This document shows, piece after piece, positions 34,659 to 42,975 of a DNA stretch of 64,000 nucleotides (position 1 is its first letter; every line of letters begins with the position of its first letter). The notes under the pieces are model-generated. The model did not search any database. It was not told the DNA's origin and saw only the letters and a list, made by a program, of their open reading frames with translations. The stretch spans positions 107,305 through 171,304 of the forward strand of contig NZ_AUHG01000018.1 in the NCBI RefSeq assembly GCF_000423065.1. Direction: 5' to 3'. Made by a program: the position numbers and the translations under genes. This stretch comes from Christiangramia echinicola DSM 19838 (GTDB lineage Bacteria; Bacteroidota; Bacteroidia; Flavobacteriales; Flavobacteriaceae).

Positions 34659-35282
34659 ATGCACAAAGAAGATTTATACTTACTCCAAATTGCTCAAAAA
34701 AATAATAGAATAAAACTCCTGGAATCTGAATTGAAAAACAAAGTGTTTTTTAGAGATAATCTAATTGATGAAAGCAACTTATTTATAGATGAGTTAAGAA
34801 AGCACACTCATACACCTTTGGAAAAATTTAGTATGCAAGACCTTAATTACAATTTAAGAGAAATAAAGACCTTATTTAAATGGTTTCAAAAATACTGTTA
34901 TGATAATAAATCATATAAATGGAAGGTAAAACAGGCTAAATTTTTTATTGAAAGATTTCAAATTAAACCTGACCTTTTTATAGTTTTTGTAACCAGCATT
35001 TCCGAAACATATTTTATTAAAGGAAACAAAACAAAGGGTTTTGCTTCTCTGAAAAAATTTCTACATAGATTAGAAACTTCAAAGAGTTTCAAAAACGCGA
35101 ATTTTGAATTATCAAAACTTAATTTAAAAGAAGACACGAATATTTACCATTTTCTAAATGATTGGAGAGAACTGAATAAGCATTTAGACTTGAACCATGA
35201 CCAAATGGTTGATTTAGCGGACAAACTATTCAATACAGGATATAAGAAAAGTCACCTGAGAAACTTATATATGCAGAAATAA
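34659..35282 (+). CDS. hypothetical protein coupled to the integrase
   Basis: 207 residues, soluble and mostly helical, starting MHKEDLYLLQIAQKNNRIK. It has no domain I recognise. It starts 4 bp after the integrase stop and is probably coexpressed, so it may assist recombination or regulate it. Confidence 0.6.
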   Translation: MHKEDLYLLQIAQKNNRIKLLESELKNKVFFRDNLIDESNLFIDELRKHTHTPLEKFSMQDLNYNLREIKTLFKWFQKYCYDNKSYKWKVKQAKFFIERFQIKPDLFIVFVTSISETYFIKGNKTKGFASLKKFLHRLETSKSFKNANFELSKLNLKEDTNIYHFLNDWRELNKHLDLNHDQMVDLADKLFNTGYKKSHLRNLYMQK

Positions 35283-35537
35283 AAACTTCTTTTTTATTAC
35301 TTCATTTTTTCTGATTCTATATTAGAAATACTGACCTTACACACTATATAAATTTCTACTGGACATTACTCGCCATTGCTCATAGTTTTTCTGGGAGCCT
35401 TTCATTCATATTAAATTTGTTTCAAAATAAAAGGCAAAAGACTAACTCGAAAGTCAATCTAATGCCCTTGTAAGTGTAGGAACTGCAAAGGTAAAATATT
35501 CGAGTAAGACTTAGCCTAATCATTAACTAAATCTTAT
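35283..35537. other. intergenic region upstream of the HTH gene
   Basis: 255 bp with no ORF of note. It separates the integrase pair from the excisionase-like gene, which may be a separate transcript. No clear TAnnTTTG promoter was found. Confidence 0.35.
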
Positions 35538-35819
35538 TTGAAAATGAGCAACGTAACTCAACTCTACAACACGACCCCTGAGAAACTCCAGGAATCAATT
35601 TTAAAGGGCATACAAGCCCAATTAAACGATTTAAAGAAGTCTTACCAACCCAAAGAACCAGAAGAATTTTTGACCCGTGCTGAGGTCGCAAAAATGCTTA
35701 AGGTGGATATTTCTACCGTTCACAACTGGACTAAAGCAGGTAAATTACAAAGGTTTGGACTCGGTAAGAGAGTCTATTATAAAAGATCTGAAATAGAGAA
35801 AGCAATTATTCAACTTTAA
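35538..35819 (+). CDS. excisionase-like helix-turn-helix protein
   Basis: 93 residues. The C-terminal half, FLTRAEVAKMLKVDISTVHNWTKAGKLQRFGLGKRVYYKRSEIE, is a MerR-type winged helix of the excisionase/HTH_17 family: helix-turn-helix followed by a wing ending in Y(K)RSEIE. The N-terminus is a short helical region. As the only such protein between the att sites it is the best candidate for excision factor or for the regulator of the cargo genes. Confidence 0.85.
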   Translation: MKMSNVTQLYNTTPEKLQESILKGIQAQLNDLKKSYQPKEPEEFLTRAEVAKMLKVDISTVHNWTKAGKLQRFGLGKRVYYKRSEIEKAIIQL

Positions 35820-35829
35820 AATTTCAGAT

Positions 35830-36219
35830 ATGGCAACGCAAAACATTCCTACTCCAGTAATTCACACTTACAAAGAAATAAACGCGGGAAAATACGCAAG
35901 TGTTAAGCATTATGAACTTGATGAGGTTTTTAATGGCAAATCTTTACTTTCTGAAAAAATAAATATTCAGAAAGACCGCAAATATGCTCGATCTATGCCA
36001 GACTACTGGTTAAAGATTAGGAACGGCAATAAGTGGAGTAAACCCCTAACTGGTTTCTTTCCTACCGACTATGAAGGTATTTATTTTGGTGACGTATTTT
36101 ATAAAAAGCACCTTGTATTAGCCGAGTTTTTAAACAACGGCAAAGAGGTTAAAATTTACTACTACCAAAATTATTATACTCGACAATTCCAAAATTTAGC
36201 ACCTGTAACAGTTAGTTAG
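35830..36219 (+). CDS. hypothetical protein after the HTH gene
   Basis: 129 residues, beta-rich, with no signal or membrane segment (KWSKPLTGFFPTDYEGIYFGDVFYKKHLVLAEF). No domain recognised. It starts 10 bp after the HTH gene, so they are probably cotranscribed. A hairpin lies after its stop. Confidence 0.6.
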   Translation: MATQNIPTPVIHTYKEINAGKYASVKHYELDEVFNGKSLLSEKINIQKDRKYARSMPDYWLKIRNGNKWSKPLTGFFPTDYEGIYFGDVFYKKHLVLAEFLNNGKEVKIYYYQNYYTRQFQNLAPVTVS

Positions 36220-36235
36220 TGTTTAGCAACAAAAA

Positions 36236-36256
36236 AGAGGGGTGCGTAACCCCTCT
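36236..36256. repeat. inverted repeat upstream of rep-like gene
   Basis: AGAGGGGT, loop GCGTA, ACCCCTCT: a perfect 8-bp stem. There is a run of six A on the left side and no T run on the right, so it looks like a terminator only for the minus strand, where no gene ends. It lies 65 bp before the Rep-like gene, so a replication or regulatory site is also possible. Confidence 0.5.
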
Positions 36257-36320
36257 AATATTGTTCAAATGCTGAGTATACTGGCAACGCATACCCCCTT
36301 CACAAATATAAGCAAATACT

Positions 36321-37241
36321 TTGATTGACTACACTAAAATAATGCTTTTAGGCATAAACCCTATCTTTATATTAGATAATAATTGTTTTGAGTTTAAAAC
36401 TGTTGTTTCCCGAAATGGAGGACAAATTCATAAACACATAGCAGAATATCATTTTTGCAAAATCACCGTTTATGAATCTGGATTAATCTTATTTACTGGG
36501 AGTATTCATAAACTATATAACTCTATAAAAGGCATACAGGCCCCTAACTATTTCTCTAATATTCAAACCCAGAATAAAGGTTTTAACGGTAATCAATTTA
36601 CACTTTCAAATATTATATACGTTAGAGATCATTTAATGAAATTATTTAAATGTGAAGCAACGCAAATGGTTTTTCAAAATATAGAATTCGGTATTAATAC
36701 CACACCAAAGATTGAACAATTATCGTTTTTGCAAGGACTACTCTATCATAAAGGAAAAAGGTTCGAAAGTAAATATAATGGCAATTTTTACTATTGTGAA
36801 CACCAACAATATCGAATTAAAATTTACAACAAGTCTGAGCAGTATGGAATGATAACACCAACAACACGAATAGAGATAAGCCTGAAAAAATCAAAAAAGA
36901 TTAACGAATTAGATATATACACGTTTGCCGATATTACCACATTCACTTTAGAAAACGCCAAATTAGAACTTCTAAGGCAATTGGATGAAGTGGTGTATTA
37001 TGATTATACAATTCGAAAAAATAACCTAACCAAAACACTTCAAATACGTATGCTAAAATATTGTATTCCTAAATTTTGGCTTATTGATTTGAAACCTCAT
37101 CATAGAGATAGACATAAAAAGAAACTCCAGGAAACTATAATAAAGTATTCAGAAAATCTTAAAGCCAAATTTGCAATTGATATTTTAAAAAAGTGTGTAA
37201 CTATTAACCGCTTAGAAAGTACTGAAATGTGTAACCATTAA
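36321..37241 (+). CDS. Rep-like replication initiator
   Basis: 306 residues, TTG start. The pattern ITVYESGLILFTGSIHKLYNSIKG near the N-terminus, YRIKIYNKSEQYGM and TTRIEISLKK (about 170-195) resembles phage/plasmid replication proteins of the CRI/RstA kind (GSxHKxxN and the KVYDKxxQY..LRIEIK motif). Such proteins start replication of small circular or filamentous elements. The HUH-type histidine pair is not obvious. A Rep in an integrated element suggests that the excised form can replicate. Confidence 0.6.
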   Translation: MIDYTKIMLLGINPIFILDNNCFEFKTVVSRNGGQIHKHIAEYHFCKITVYESGLILFTGSIHKLYNSIKGIQAPNYFSNIQTQNKGFNGNQFTLSNIIYVRDHLMKLFKCEATQMVFQNIEFGINTTPKIEQLSFLQGLLYHKGKRFESKYNGNFYYCEHQQYRIKIYNKSEQYGMITPTTRIEISLKKSKKINELDIYTFADITTFTLENAKLELLRQLDEVVYYDYTIRKNNLTKTLQIRMLKYCIPKFWLIDLKPHHRDRHKKKLQETIIKYSENLKAKFAIDILKKCVTINRLESTEMCNH

Positions 37242-37307
37242 CTAATCTATATACTGTTAATCATTACACACTTTCAGCAATTTAAAAATTAGAAATCTTG
37301 GTTTTTT

Positions 37308-37778
37308 TTACCAGTCTTTATTTTCTGGCTTTAGCATTGCTGTTTCAAAACTTGTAATTAGGTTTTCGATTTTTTGCTTGGCTGATTCCTCATTATACAG
37401 TGTATACATATTCCCCTTCATATAATCGAATTTTTCTGGAGTAACGGTAATCTTACCTGCTTCATCCTTAACCTGAATATTAATAATAGCATAAGCATCC
37501 TGAGCCGGTCCGTATTGATTGGCAGCGGTAATAGGGGATAAATAATATTTCCCTGTAACTGTTCCAGATTCTTTATCGGAAAATTGGACAACTGACTCAG
37601 CATTTTTAAAGGCTGAAACCATCCAATTATTTGCCCTCACGTAAAGATCATTTTTGTTTGTGTTTTCAACTGGAACTACTTTAGTAATTGGCTCAATAGA
37701 TGAGGTTGCGCGCGTACCGCAACTTTGGAAAACAAACAGCAATGCAATTGCACTTGCTATAACGCCTAAATTTTTCAT
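37308..37778 (-). CDS. DUF4468 lipoprotein
   Basis: 156 residues. A signal peptide with lipobox FQSC (Cys near residue 20), then YVRANNWMVSAFKNAESVVQFSDKESGTVTGKYYL and DAYAIINIQVKDEAGKITVTPEKFDYM. This is the DUF4468 (TBP-like fold) pattern common in Bacteroidota lipoproteins of unknown role. It is on the opposite strand to the rep-like gene and converges on it; probable cargo. Confidence 0.8.
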   Translation of the reverse strand: MKNLGVIASAIALLFVFQSCGTRATSSIEPITKVVPVENTNKNDLYVRANNWMVSAFKNAESVVQFSDKESGTVTGKYYLSPITAANQYGPAQDAYAIINIQVKDEAGKITVTPEKFDYMKGNMYTLYNEESAKQKIENLITSFETAMLKPENKDW

Positions 37779-37870
37779 AATTAATAAGTTTGGTTGATAA
37801 AAATTAAGGAATCGGAAGTAGGGTATAATTCCAGTATTAAAACTAATATATTTTTTGTTATAATGAAAAA

Positions 37871-37940
37871 GAGTTTTCTTACACTATAAAAAAGGTTGTT
37901 TTTCACACGATAAAAAAGAGTTTTCGGAAACCATAAAAAA
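37871..37940. repeat. three iteron-like direct repeats
   Basis: Three consecutive units of 23-24 bp (37871-37893, 37894-37917, 37918-37940), each of the form GAGTTTTC...A(C/A)(T/G)ATAAAAAA with drift in the middle. The unit length is close to two helical turns, as in iterons. They lie between the DUF4468 gene and the small membrane gene, in the same element as the Rep-like gene, so they are a candidate replication origin. Confidence 0.55.
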
Positions 37941-38000
37941 GATCGAAATAACCTTGATTAATCAAACGTTTTCAAATACTCCTAATCTGTTTACGGCGAA

Positions 38001-38255
38001 CTAAAGCGTTAATCCAAATAAAACCCCAATTATAATACTTGCAACAAAAGCAATAACAACAATCCATTTTATCAAGGCAACATCTTTGGAAATTTTCCGT
38101 AAAAATTCAGATTGATTTTTCATTTGATATAGATGTTCTTTGAGTAGTTGAACATTATCAAAATCTTTATACTCATTATCAAATTTACTTCTTACCGGGT
38201 CATAACTAGGTTTCCCCTTTTTCTTTTCCCGAAATTCAATAGATGCTGTACTCAT
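38001..38255 (-). CDS. small single-pass membrane protein
   Basis: I chose the ATG at 38255 over a TTG nine bases upstream, giving 84 residues. A charged soluble part (residues 1-60: EFREKKKGKPSYDPVRSKFD) is followed by a C-terminal helix WIVVIAFVASIIIGVLFGLTL, so it is probably tail-anchored. No family recognised. Cargo of the element. Confidence 0.6.
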   Translation of the reverse strand: MSTASIEFREKKKGKPSYDPVRSKFDNEYKDFDNVQLLKEHLYQMKNQSEFLRKISKDVALIKWIVVIAFVASIIIGVLFGLTL

Positions 38256-38421
38256 AACTTTCAAGTTTAACGGTTAAATATAAATATTAATTAATTAAAG
38301 TTTTTTAAATATATCCCTATCTGTTCGCGCGTATAATTTTATTTAATATTTAGAGTAACTACAATTCTTATTCAGTACTCTTTTTTCCTAATTTTATATT
38401 CCATAAAACTTATTGTTCAAA

Positions 38422-38784
38422 ATGGTAGTAAAAACGATATTAGGAAAAAGCATATTAGACCAAATACCCTCAAAGGTTATTGATCATTTAAGAATTGCAT
38501 TTAAAGATAAAGGATTAGATATTGAAAATGATATTCCAAATTGTCAAATGGAAATTACAGATAGAGGTAATTGTTGGGTAACAGATACTAGGCAAAAAAC
38601 ATTTGAGTCTAAAGGCACTCTAATAGGCACTTTTAATATAAATGGATCTGGATTTTATTACCCTAATAGTTATAGAAATATTGAAAGACTTAATAAAGTC
38701 GCCAAAATTAAAACAGAGTTTTATTCTGTTCCTAGAAAAGCAAAAGAACTATCTAACTTAGACGATTTAATAGAGAATTTGTAA
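38422..38784 (+). CDS. hypothetical protein
   Basis: I chose the ATG at 38422 (MVVKTILGKSILD...) over a TTG at 38413, giving 120 residues. Soluble, with short beta-rich segments (QMEITDRGNCWVTDTRQ and GTLIGTFNINGSGFYYPN). No domain recognised. It belongs to the element. Confidence 0.55.
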   Translation: MVVKTILGKSILDQIPSKVIDHLRIAFKDKGLDIENDIPNCQMEITDRGNCWVTDTRQKTFESKGTLIGTFNINGSGFYYPNSYRNIERLNKVAKIKTEFYSVPRKAKELSNLDDLIENL

Positions 38785-39171
38785 CTGAATAATAAATCCT
38801 CTCTGCTTTTTTCACAAACTGTATGTAAAGAACCTGACAAAACCTAACATTAAATCTAGACAATTTAGACAGTATAAAAAGAATTTTCCGACCATTACGC
38901 GCGCGTATACGATTAGAACTACTTAGAGTTAATTAAGACAAAGTAAGGTTTTATGGAGGTCACCACGCGCACACGAAAATGCTAACATTTGCTAACTTTT
39001 AAAAGACTTCATTGGTATCTGTTCGCGTGTTAACAAACACCTGTCAAAACCTGACATTTCAAATTGTTACTGCACCTAACAAAACCTAACTTTATTTTTG
39101 TCCATTTTAGAGAGCATTAAAGGTTTTTTACAACTACGCGGGTGTAAACCTAAAATAACTATATTTAGAAG
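38785..39171. other. gene-free stretch with CGCG islands and repeated segments
   Basis: 387 bp without a gene. It contains GC-rich blocks in an otherwise A/T-rich region: TACGCGCGCGTATAC (38896-38910), CACGCGCACACG (about 38964-38975), TTCGCGTG (39022-39029) and ACTACGCGGGTG (about 39134-39145); similar blocks lie at 38325-38334 and 39613-39622. ACCT(A/G)ACAAAACCTAAC also recurs around 38831 and 39076, so part of the stretch is a diverged duplication. It may be a replication or transfer site. Confidence 0.4.
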
Positions 39172-39597
39172 ATGAGGTTACTATTTACATTTTTAATATT
39201 TTCCTTCTGGTTAAATACTTTTTCTCAGAGTAAAACCTACAACTCTAAATTAACTGAATACTATATAACCCAGAATAATGCAGAAGTCCCTTCTGAATGG
39301 ATAAATAGAGATATTTTAATAGATGAAGATTTTATTAGAATAGTTACTAAAGATAAGTCAACAACTGAAATTCAGACCTGGAAGATAAATTACACTGAGA
39401 AAAATTACGATACCTACAAATCTAACACGGTATATTATACCAATTTAAACAGTTCAGAAAATGAGTTTGAAAATCCCTCTGTTTTTACTGTATATAGAAA
39501 TAAAGCCGGGAAAGTCGAACTTATAGATTGGCAAATTCCCACCCCACTAAACGGCAATAAATCAAAAACCTATTTTTATCGGTTTCATATTGATTAA
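39172..39597 (+). CDS. hypothetical secreted protein
   Basis: 141 residues with an N-terminal signal peptide (MRLLFTFLIFSFWLNTFSQS). The mature part is beta-rich (QTWKINYTEKNYDTYKS, KVELIDWQIPTPLNGNKS) with no recognised domain. No lipobox. It is the last cargo gene of the element before the right end. Confidence 0.65.
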   Translation: MRLLFTFLIFSFWLNTFSQSKTYNSKLTEYYITQNNAEVPSEWINRDILIDEDFIRIVTKDKSTTEIQTWKINYTEKNYDTYKSNTVYYTNLNSSENEFENPSVFTVYRNKAGKVELIDWQIPTPLNGNKSKTYFYRFHID

Positions 39598-39671
39598 AGA
39601 AAATCGGAACAATACGCGCGCGAGGTTAAAATTACAGTTTTTACAGCACTAAAAAGGCTTAAATTATTCGT

Positions 39672-39691
39672 TGCGTACAAATAAGCGTACA
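39672..39691 (+). repeat. arm-type repeat, right end
   Basis: TGCGTACAAATAAGCGTACA differs by one base from the sequence at 33230-33249. It lies 58 bp inside the right att site, compared with 133 bp inside the left one. Confidence 0.6.
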
Positions 39692-39711
39692 GATAGAAGT
39701 GTTTAAAAACA

Positions 39712-39744
39712 GAAAACCCTCAATAACAGTTAGTTAAAGAGGGT
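39712..39744 (-). terminator. terminator of the intact tRNA-Leu
   Basis: ACCCTC and GAGGGT stem (39716-39721 and 39739-39744) with a T-rich tail on the minus strand (TTTTCTG), directly after the tRNA 3' end. It is carried by the element and similar to the displaced copy at 33034-33070. Confidence 0.7.
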
Positions 39745-39748
39745 TTCA

Positions 39749-39770
39749 GTACTCGGGACGGGACTTGAAC
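39749..39770. repeat. attachment site, right copy (inside tRNA-Leu)
   Basis: The same 22 bp as at 33076-33097, here within the 3' part of an intact tRNA-Leu. The element is thus about 6.7 kb and restores a full tRNA at its right end. Confidence 0.85.
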
Positions 39771-39833
39771 CCGTACGAACTAATGTTCATTGGATTTTAA
39801 GTCCAACGTGTCTACCAATTCCACCACCCGAGC
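39750..39833 (-). tRNA. tRNA-Leu(UAA)
   Basis: 84 nt. GCTCGGG pairs with CCCGAGT in the acceptor stem (G1 with U72 as wobble), followed by discriminator A. TGGACTTAAAATCCA gives anticodon TAA in a normal loop, and the T arm has GGTTCAAGTCC. A long variable arm is present, as expected for a class II tRNA-Leu. CCA is not encoded. Confidence 0.95.
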
Positions 39834-39849
39834 ATATTATTATAAACTG

Positions 39850-39922
39850 AGCGAAAAACGGGATTCGAACCCGCGACCTCCACCTTGGCAAGGTGGCGCT
39901 CTACCAGCTGAGCTATTTTCGC
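39850..39922 (-). tRNA. tRNA-Gly(GCC)
   Basis: 73 nt. GCGAAAA pairs with TTTTCGC, discriminator T; the anticodon arm CCACC-TTGCCAA-GGTGG gives anticodon GCC; the T arm has GGTTCGAATCC. It lies 16 bp upstream of tRNA-Leu on the same strand, so the two are probably transcribed together. Confidence 0.97.
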
Positions 39923-40256
39923 GATTTGTATGAACATTGCAATAATGACGTCGCCCTTATTGCGGAGGCAAATTTAAGACAAATCTCATAATAGCAAAGA
40001 ATTTTTTAATAAAAAAGTCCGTCCAGATTCGATTAATTACCCCCTGGTTTTCTTACCGCTTCATTATGAGCAAAGAGCAAGAAAAATTTCGAAATTTATT
40101 ATATGTAGAGAACGGAGTTGTATGGTTACAAATGAATATAGATTTCTCCCTGCGGTCGAAATGACCTATATAACTGTGAGATCCTGAAACCAGTTCAAGA
40201 CGACGTAAGGTCATGGTATTCTTTTTAAAAGATAATAATCAATTCTCAACTACCTA
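39923..40256. other. 334-bp gene-free region with a diverged dispersed repeat
   Basis: No gene. Positions 40177-40205 (TGAGATCCTGAAACCAGTTC...) are a diverged, inverted copy of the CCCTGAACTTGTTTCAGGG unit of the array at 57537-58160, and 40141-40166 resembles its GATTTCTCC...GTCGAAATGACC part. The tRNA-Gly promoter should lie in the part nearest 39922, but it was not identified. Confidence 0.45.
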
Positions 40257-42872
40257 TTATCCAGTATTATTCTTCCCCAGCATTCTTTTAATCTCATTAA
40301 GCTTCATCAAAGCTTCTACCGGAGTTAGAGTATCAATATCGATTCCCAGTAATTCCTGTTTCAGGTCTTCCAGCAGAGGATCATCAAGATTGAAGAAGCT
40401 TAACTGCATTTCGTCTTCTGCAGATTGTTTAAGCACCGCACCGGAGTCTTCCATAGAATGAGAAGCTTCCAGTTTCGCCAGGATCTTATTGGCTCTATGC
40501 AAAACCATTTGAGGCATTCCAGCCATTTTCGCTACATGTATCCCGAAACTATGTTCGCTCCCTCCTGGAACCAGTTTCCGCAGAAATAACACATTATCTT
40601 TTAGTTCTTTCACAGAAACATTGAAGTTCTTGATCCTGTCAAAGGTTTCACACATTTCATTTAACTCATGATAATGTGTGGCAAACAATGTCTTTGGTTT
40701 TGAAGGATGTTCATGTAAATATTCGCTTATAGCCCAGGCAATGGAAATCCCATCATAAGTACTTGTACCACGGCCAATCTCGTCTAGCAACACCAGGCTA
40801 CGATCTGAAATATTATTCAGGATACTCGCCGTCTCATTCATCTCTACCATAAAAGTAGATTCACCCATAGAAATATTATCACTTGCTCCTACCCTGGTAA
40901 AGATCTTATCTACGAGTCCGATTTCGGCGGCTTTGGCGGGTACAAAACTCCCCATTTGAGCCATAAGTACAATAAGCGCTGTTTGTCTTAAGATTGCCGA
41001 CTTACCACTCATATTAGGACCAGTGATCATAATGATTTGTTGTTCTACCCGATCTAACTGGACATTGTTGGTTACATAAACTTCTCCCGGAGGCAATTGC
41101 TTTTCGATTACCGGGTGTCGCCCTTCTTCTATATTAAGGGCGTGACTATCTGTAATTTCAGGTCGGTTATAATTTTCAGTTTGGGCCTGCTGGGCAAAGG
41201 AACAAAGGCAATCTAATCTCGCGATCAATTTTGCGTTCTGCTGAACCGGGTCTATATAATCGGCCATCCAGGCGATCAGCTTTCCGAATAATTGCTGTTC
41301 CAGAAGATGAATTTTCTCTTCCGCACCCAGAATTTTAGATTCATACTCCTTTAGTTCTTCGGTAATATATCTTTCAGCATTCACCAGCGTCTGCTTACGA
41401 ATCCAGGTTTCAGGAACTTTATCTTTATGCGTGTTTCGAACCTCTATATAATAACCGTAAACATTGTTGCTACCTATCTTAAGAGAAGAAATTCCTGTTG
41501 CCTCGGTTTCTCGCTGGATCATACTATCCAGGTAATCCTTACCGGAAAAAGCAATATCTCTAAGCTCGTCCAGTTCTTTTGAAAAACCTCTCGCAATCAC
41601 ATTCCCCTTCTGAACATTCACCGGTGCTTCTTCACTGATACTCTCTGAAATCTTTTCACGAAGCAGGTCACAGGAATGCAAATTATCACCGATCACCTTC
41701 AAGGCTTCATTTTCACATTTAATTGCCAGGTCCTTTACCGGAATGATCGCATTCAGGGAATTCCTGAGTTGATTTACTTCCCGCGGACTAATTCTTTCTG
41801 TAGCAACTTTTGATATTAGTCTTTCCAGGTCACTGATCTCCCTTATCTGATCCTGAATATCAGCATGCACATCAGGATGTTTTATGAGGTAATCTACAAC
41901 CTCCAGTCTTTTCTCAATTAGATCTGCATTTTTTAACGGAAGGGCCAGCCAGCGTTTCAGCAATCTACCGCCCATTGGAGAGATCGTTTTATCAATCACA
42001 TCTAAGAGCGTGACTGCATTGGCCGCAGTAGAATGATATAACTCCAGATTTCTAATCGTAAATCTGTCCATCCACACGTATTCCTCTTCAGCAATACGAT
42101 TTATAGAAGTTATATGCTGAAGTCTATGATGCCTGGTTTCCGCCAGGTAATATAATACAGCACCGGAAGCGATCACACCTTCTTCCAGATGATCTACTCC
42201 AAAACCTTTTAATGACTTTGTATTAAAATGGCCATTCAGAGTTTCTTCGGCATAATCACTTTTAAAGATCCAGTCGTCCAGGTAAAAACAATGATGGTCT
42301 TTACCAAAGCTCTCGCTAAACTCTTTTTTATATTTCTTCTGAACCAGGATCTCACTAGGGCCAAAATTCTGAAGCAACTTATCTATATATTCCCGGTTTC
42401 CCTGTGCACAAAGAAATTCACCCGTAGAAACATCCAGCAATGCAACTCCCAGGATCTTTTTTCCGAAGTGAACAGCACAAAGAAAATTATTCGATTTGCT
42501 CTGAAGTATATCATCGTTCATGGCAACTCCCGGTGTCACCAACTCGGTTACACCACGTTTTACGATGCTCTTGGTCATCTTTGGATCTTCCAGCTGATCG
42601 CAAATGGCAACCCGCTGCCCTGCTTTTACCAGTTTTGGCAAATAAGTATTCAGGGAATGATGTGGAAATCCTGCAAGTTCTGTTCGCTCTCCCCCGTTAT
42701 TTCGATTGGTTAGAACGATATTCAGGATCCGGGCAGCCTTTACCGCATCTTCTCCAAAAGTCTCGTAAAAATCCCCTACCCTGAATAATAACATCGCATC
42801 TGGATATTTCTGCTTGATGCTATTATACTGTTGCATTAACGGGGTAACCTTCTGAGATTTCTTTGCTGCCAA
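40257..42872 (-). CDS. mutS: DNA mismatch repair protein MutS
   Basis: 871 residues, the normal length. N-terminal mismatch-recognition domain with [36 protein letters not shown] (GDFYE contains the stacking Phe/Glu), connector, lever and clamp domains, then the ATPase with Walker A GPNMSGKS, Walker [17 protein letters not shown] and FATHYHEL. The last residues ([14 protein letters not shown]) are the tetramerisation-like end. Recognises mismatches with MutL in the cytoplasm. Single-gene transcript. Confidence 0.97.
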   Translation of the reverse strand: MAAKKSQKVTPLMQQYNSIKQKYPDAMLLFRVGDFYETFGEDAVKAARILNIVLTNRNNGGERTELAGFPHHSLNTYLPKLVKAGQRVAICDQLEDPKMTKSIVKRGVTELVTPGVAMNDDILQSKSNNFLCAVHFGKKILGVALLDVSTGEFLCAQGNREYIDKLLQNFGPSEILVQKKYKKEFSESFGKDHHCFYLDDWIFKSDYAEETLNGHFNTKSLKGFGVDHLEEGVIASGAVLYYLAETRHHRLQHITSINRIAEEEYVWMDRFTIRNLELYHSTAANAVTLLDVIDKTISPMGGRLLKRWLALPLKNADLIEKRLEVVDYLIKHPDVHADIQDQIREISDLERLISKVATERISPREVNQLRNSLNAIIPVKDLAIKCENEALKVIGDNLHSCDLLREKISESISEEAPVNVQKGNVIARGFSKELDELRDIAFSGKDYLDSMIQRETEATGISSLKIGSNNVYGYYIEVRNTHKDKVPETWIRKQTLVNAERYITEELKEYESKILGAEEKIHLLEQQLFGKLIAWMADYIDPVQQNAKLIARLDCLCSFAQQAQTENYNRPEITDSHALNIEEGRHPVIEKQLPPGEVYVTNNVQLDRVEQQIIMITGPNMSGKSAILRQTALIVLMAQMGSFVPAKAAEIGLVDKIFTRVGASDNISMGESTFMVEMNETASILNNISDRSLVLLDEIGRGTSTYDGISIAWAISEYLHEHPSKPKTLFATHYHELNEMCETFDRIKNFNVSVKELKDNVLFLRKLVPGGSEHSFGIHVAKMAGMPQMVLHRANKILAKLEASHSMEDSGAVLKQSAEDEMQLSFFNLDDPLLEDLKQELLGIDIDTLTPVEALMKLNEIKRMLGKNNTG

Positions 42873-42975
42873 TTTCTGGAAATTTAATGTGCGCTAAAGT
42901 AAGTAAACTATCGCATTATTGTAAAATGAGAATAGCTCGATTTTCCCACAACTTATAAAGAACAAAAGTGAATTC

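Noticed and set aside
36236..36256. Terminator of the gene at 35830-36219
   Set aside because: The stem is perfect, but on the plus strand it is followed by AATATTG, not a T run, so a terminator for that gene is doubtful.
33285..39597. Prophage
   Set aside because: No capsid, terminase, tail, lysis or portal gene was found; the element is only about 6.7 kb with int, HTH, Rep-like and small cargo genes.
42228..42784. Plus-strand ORFs of 161 and 114 residues inside mutS
   Set aside because: They lie wholly on the opposite strand of a clear mutS gene, have no family match, and show low-complexity composition typical of antisense frames.
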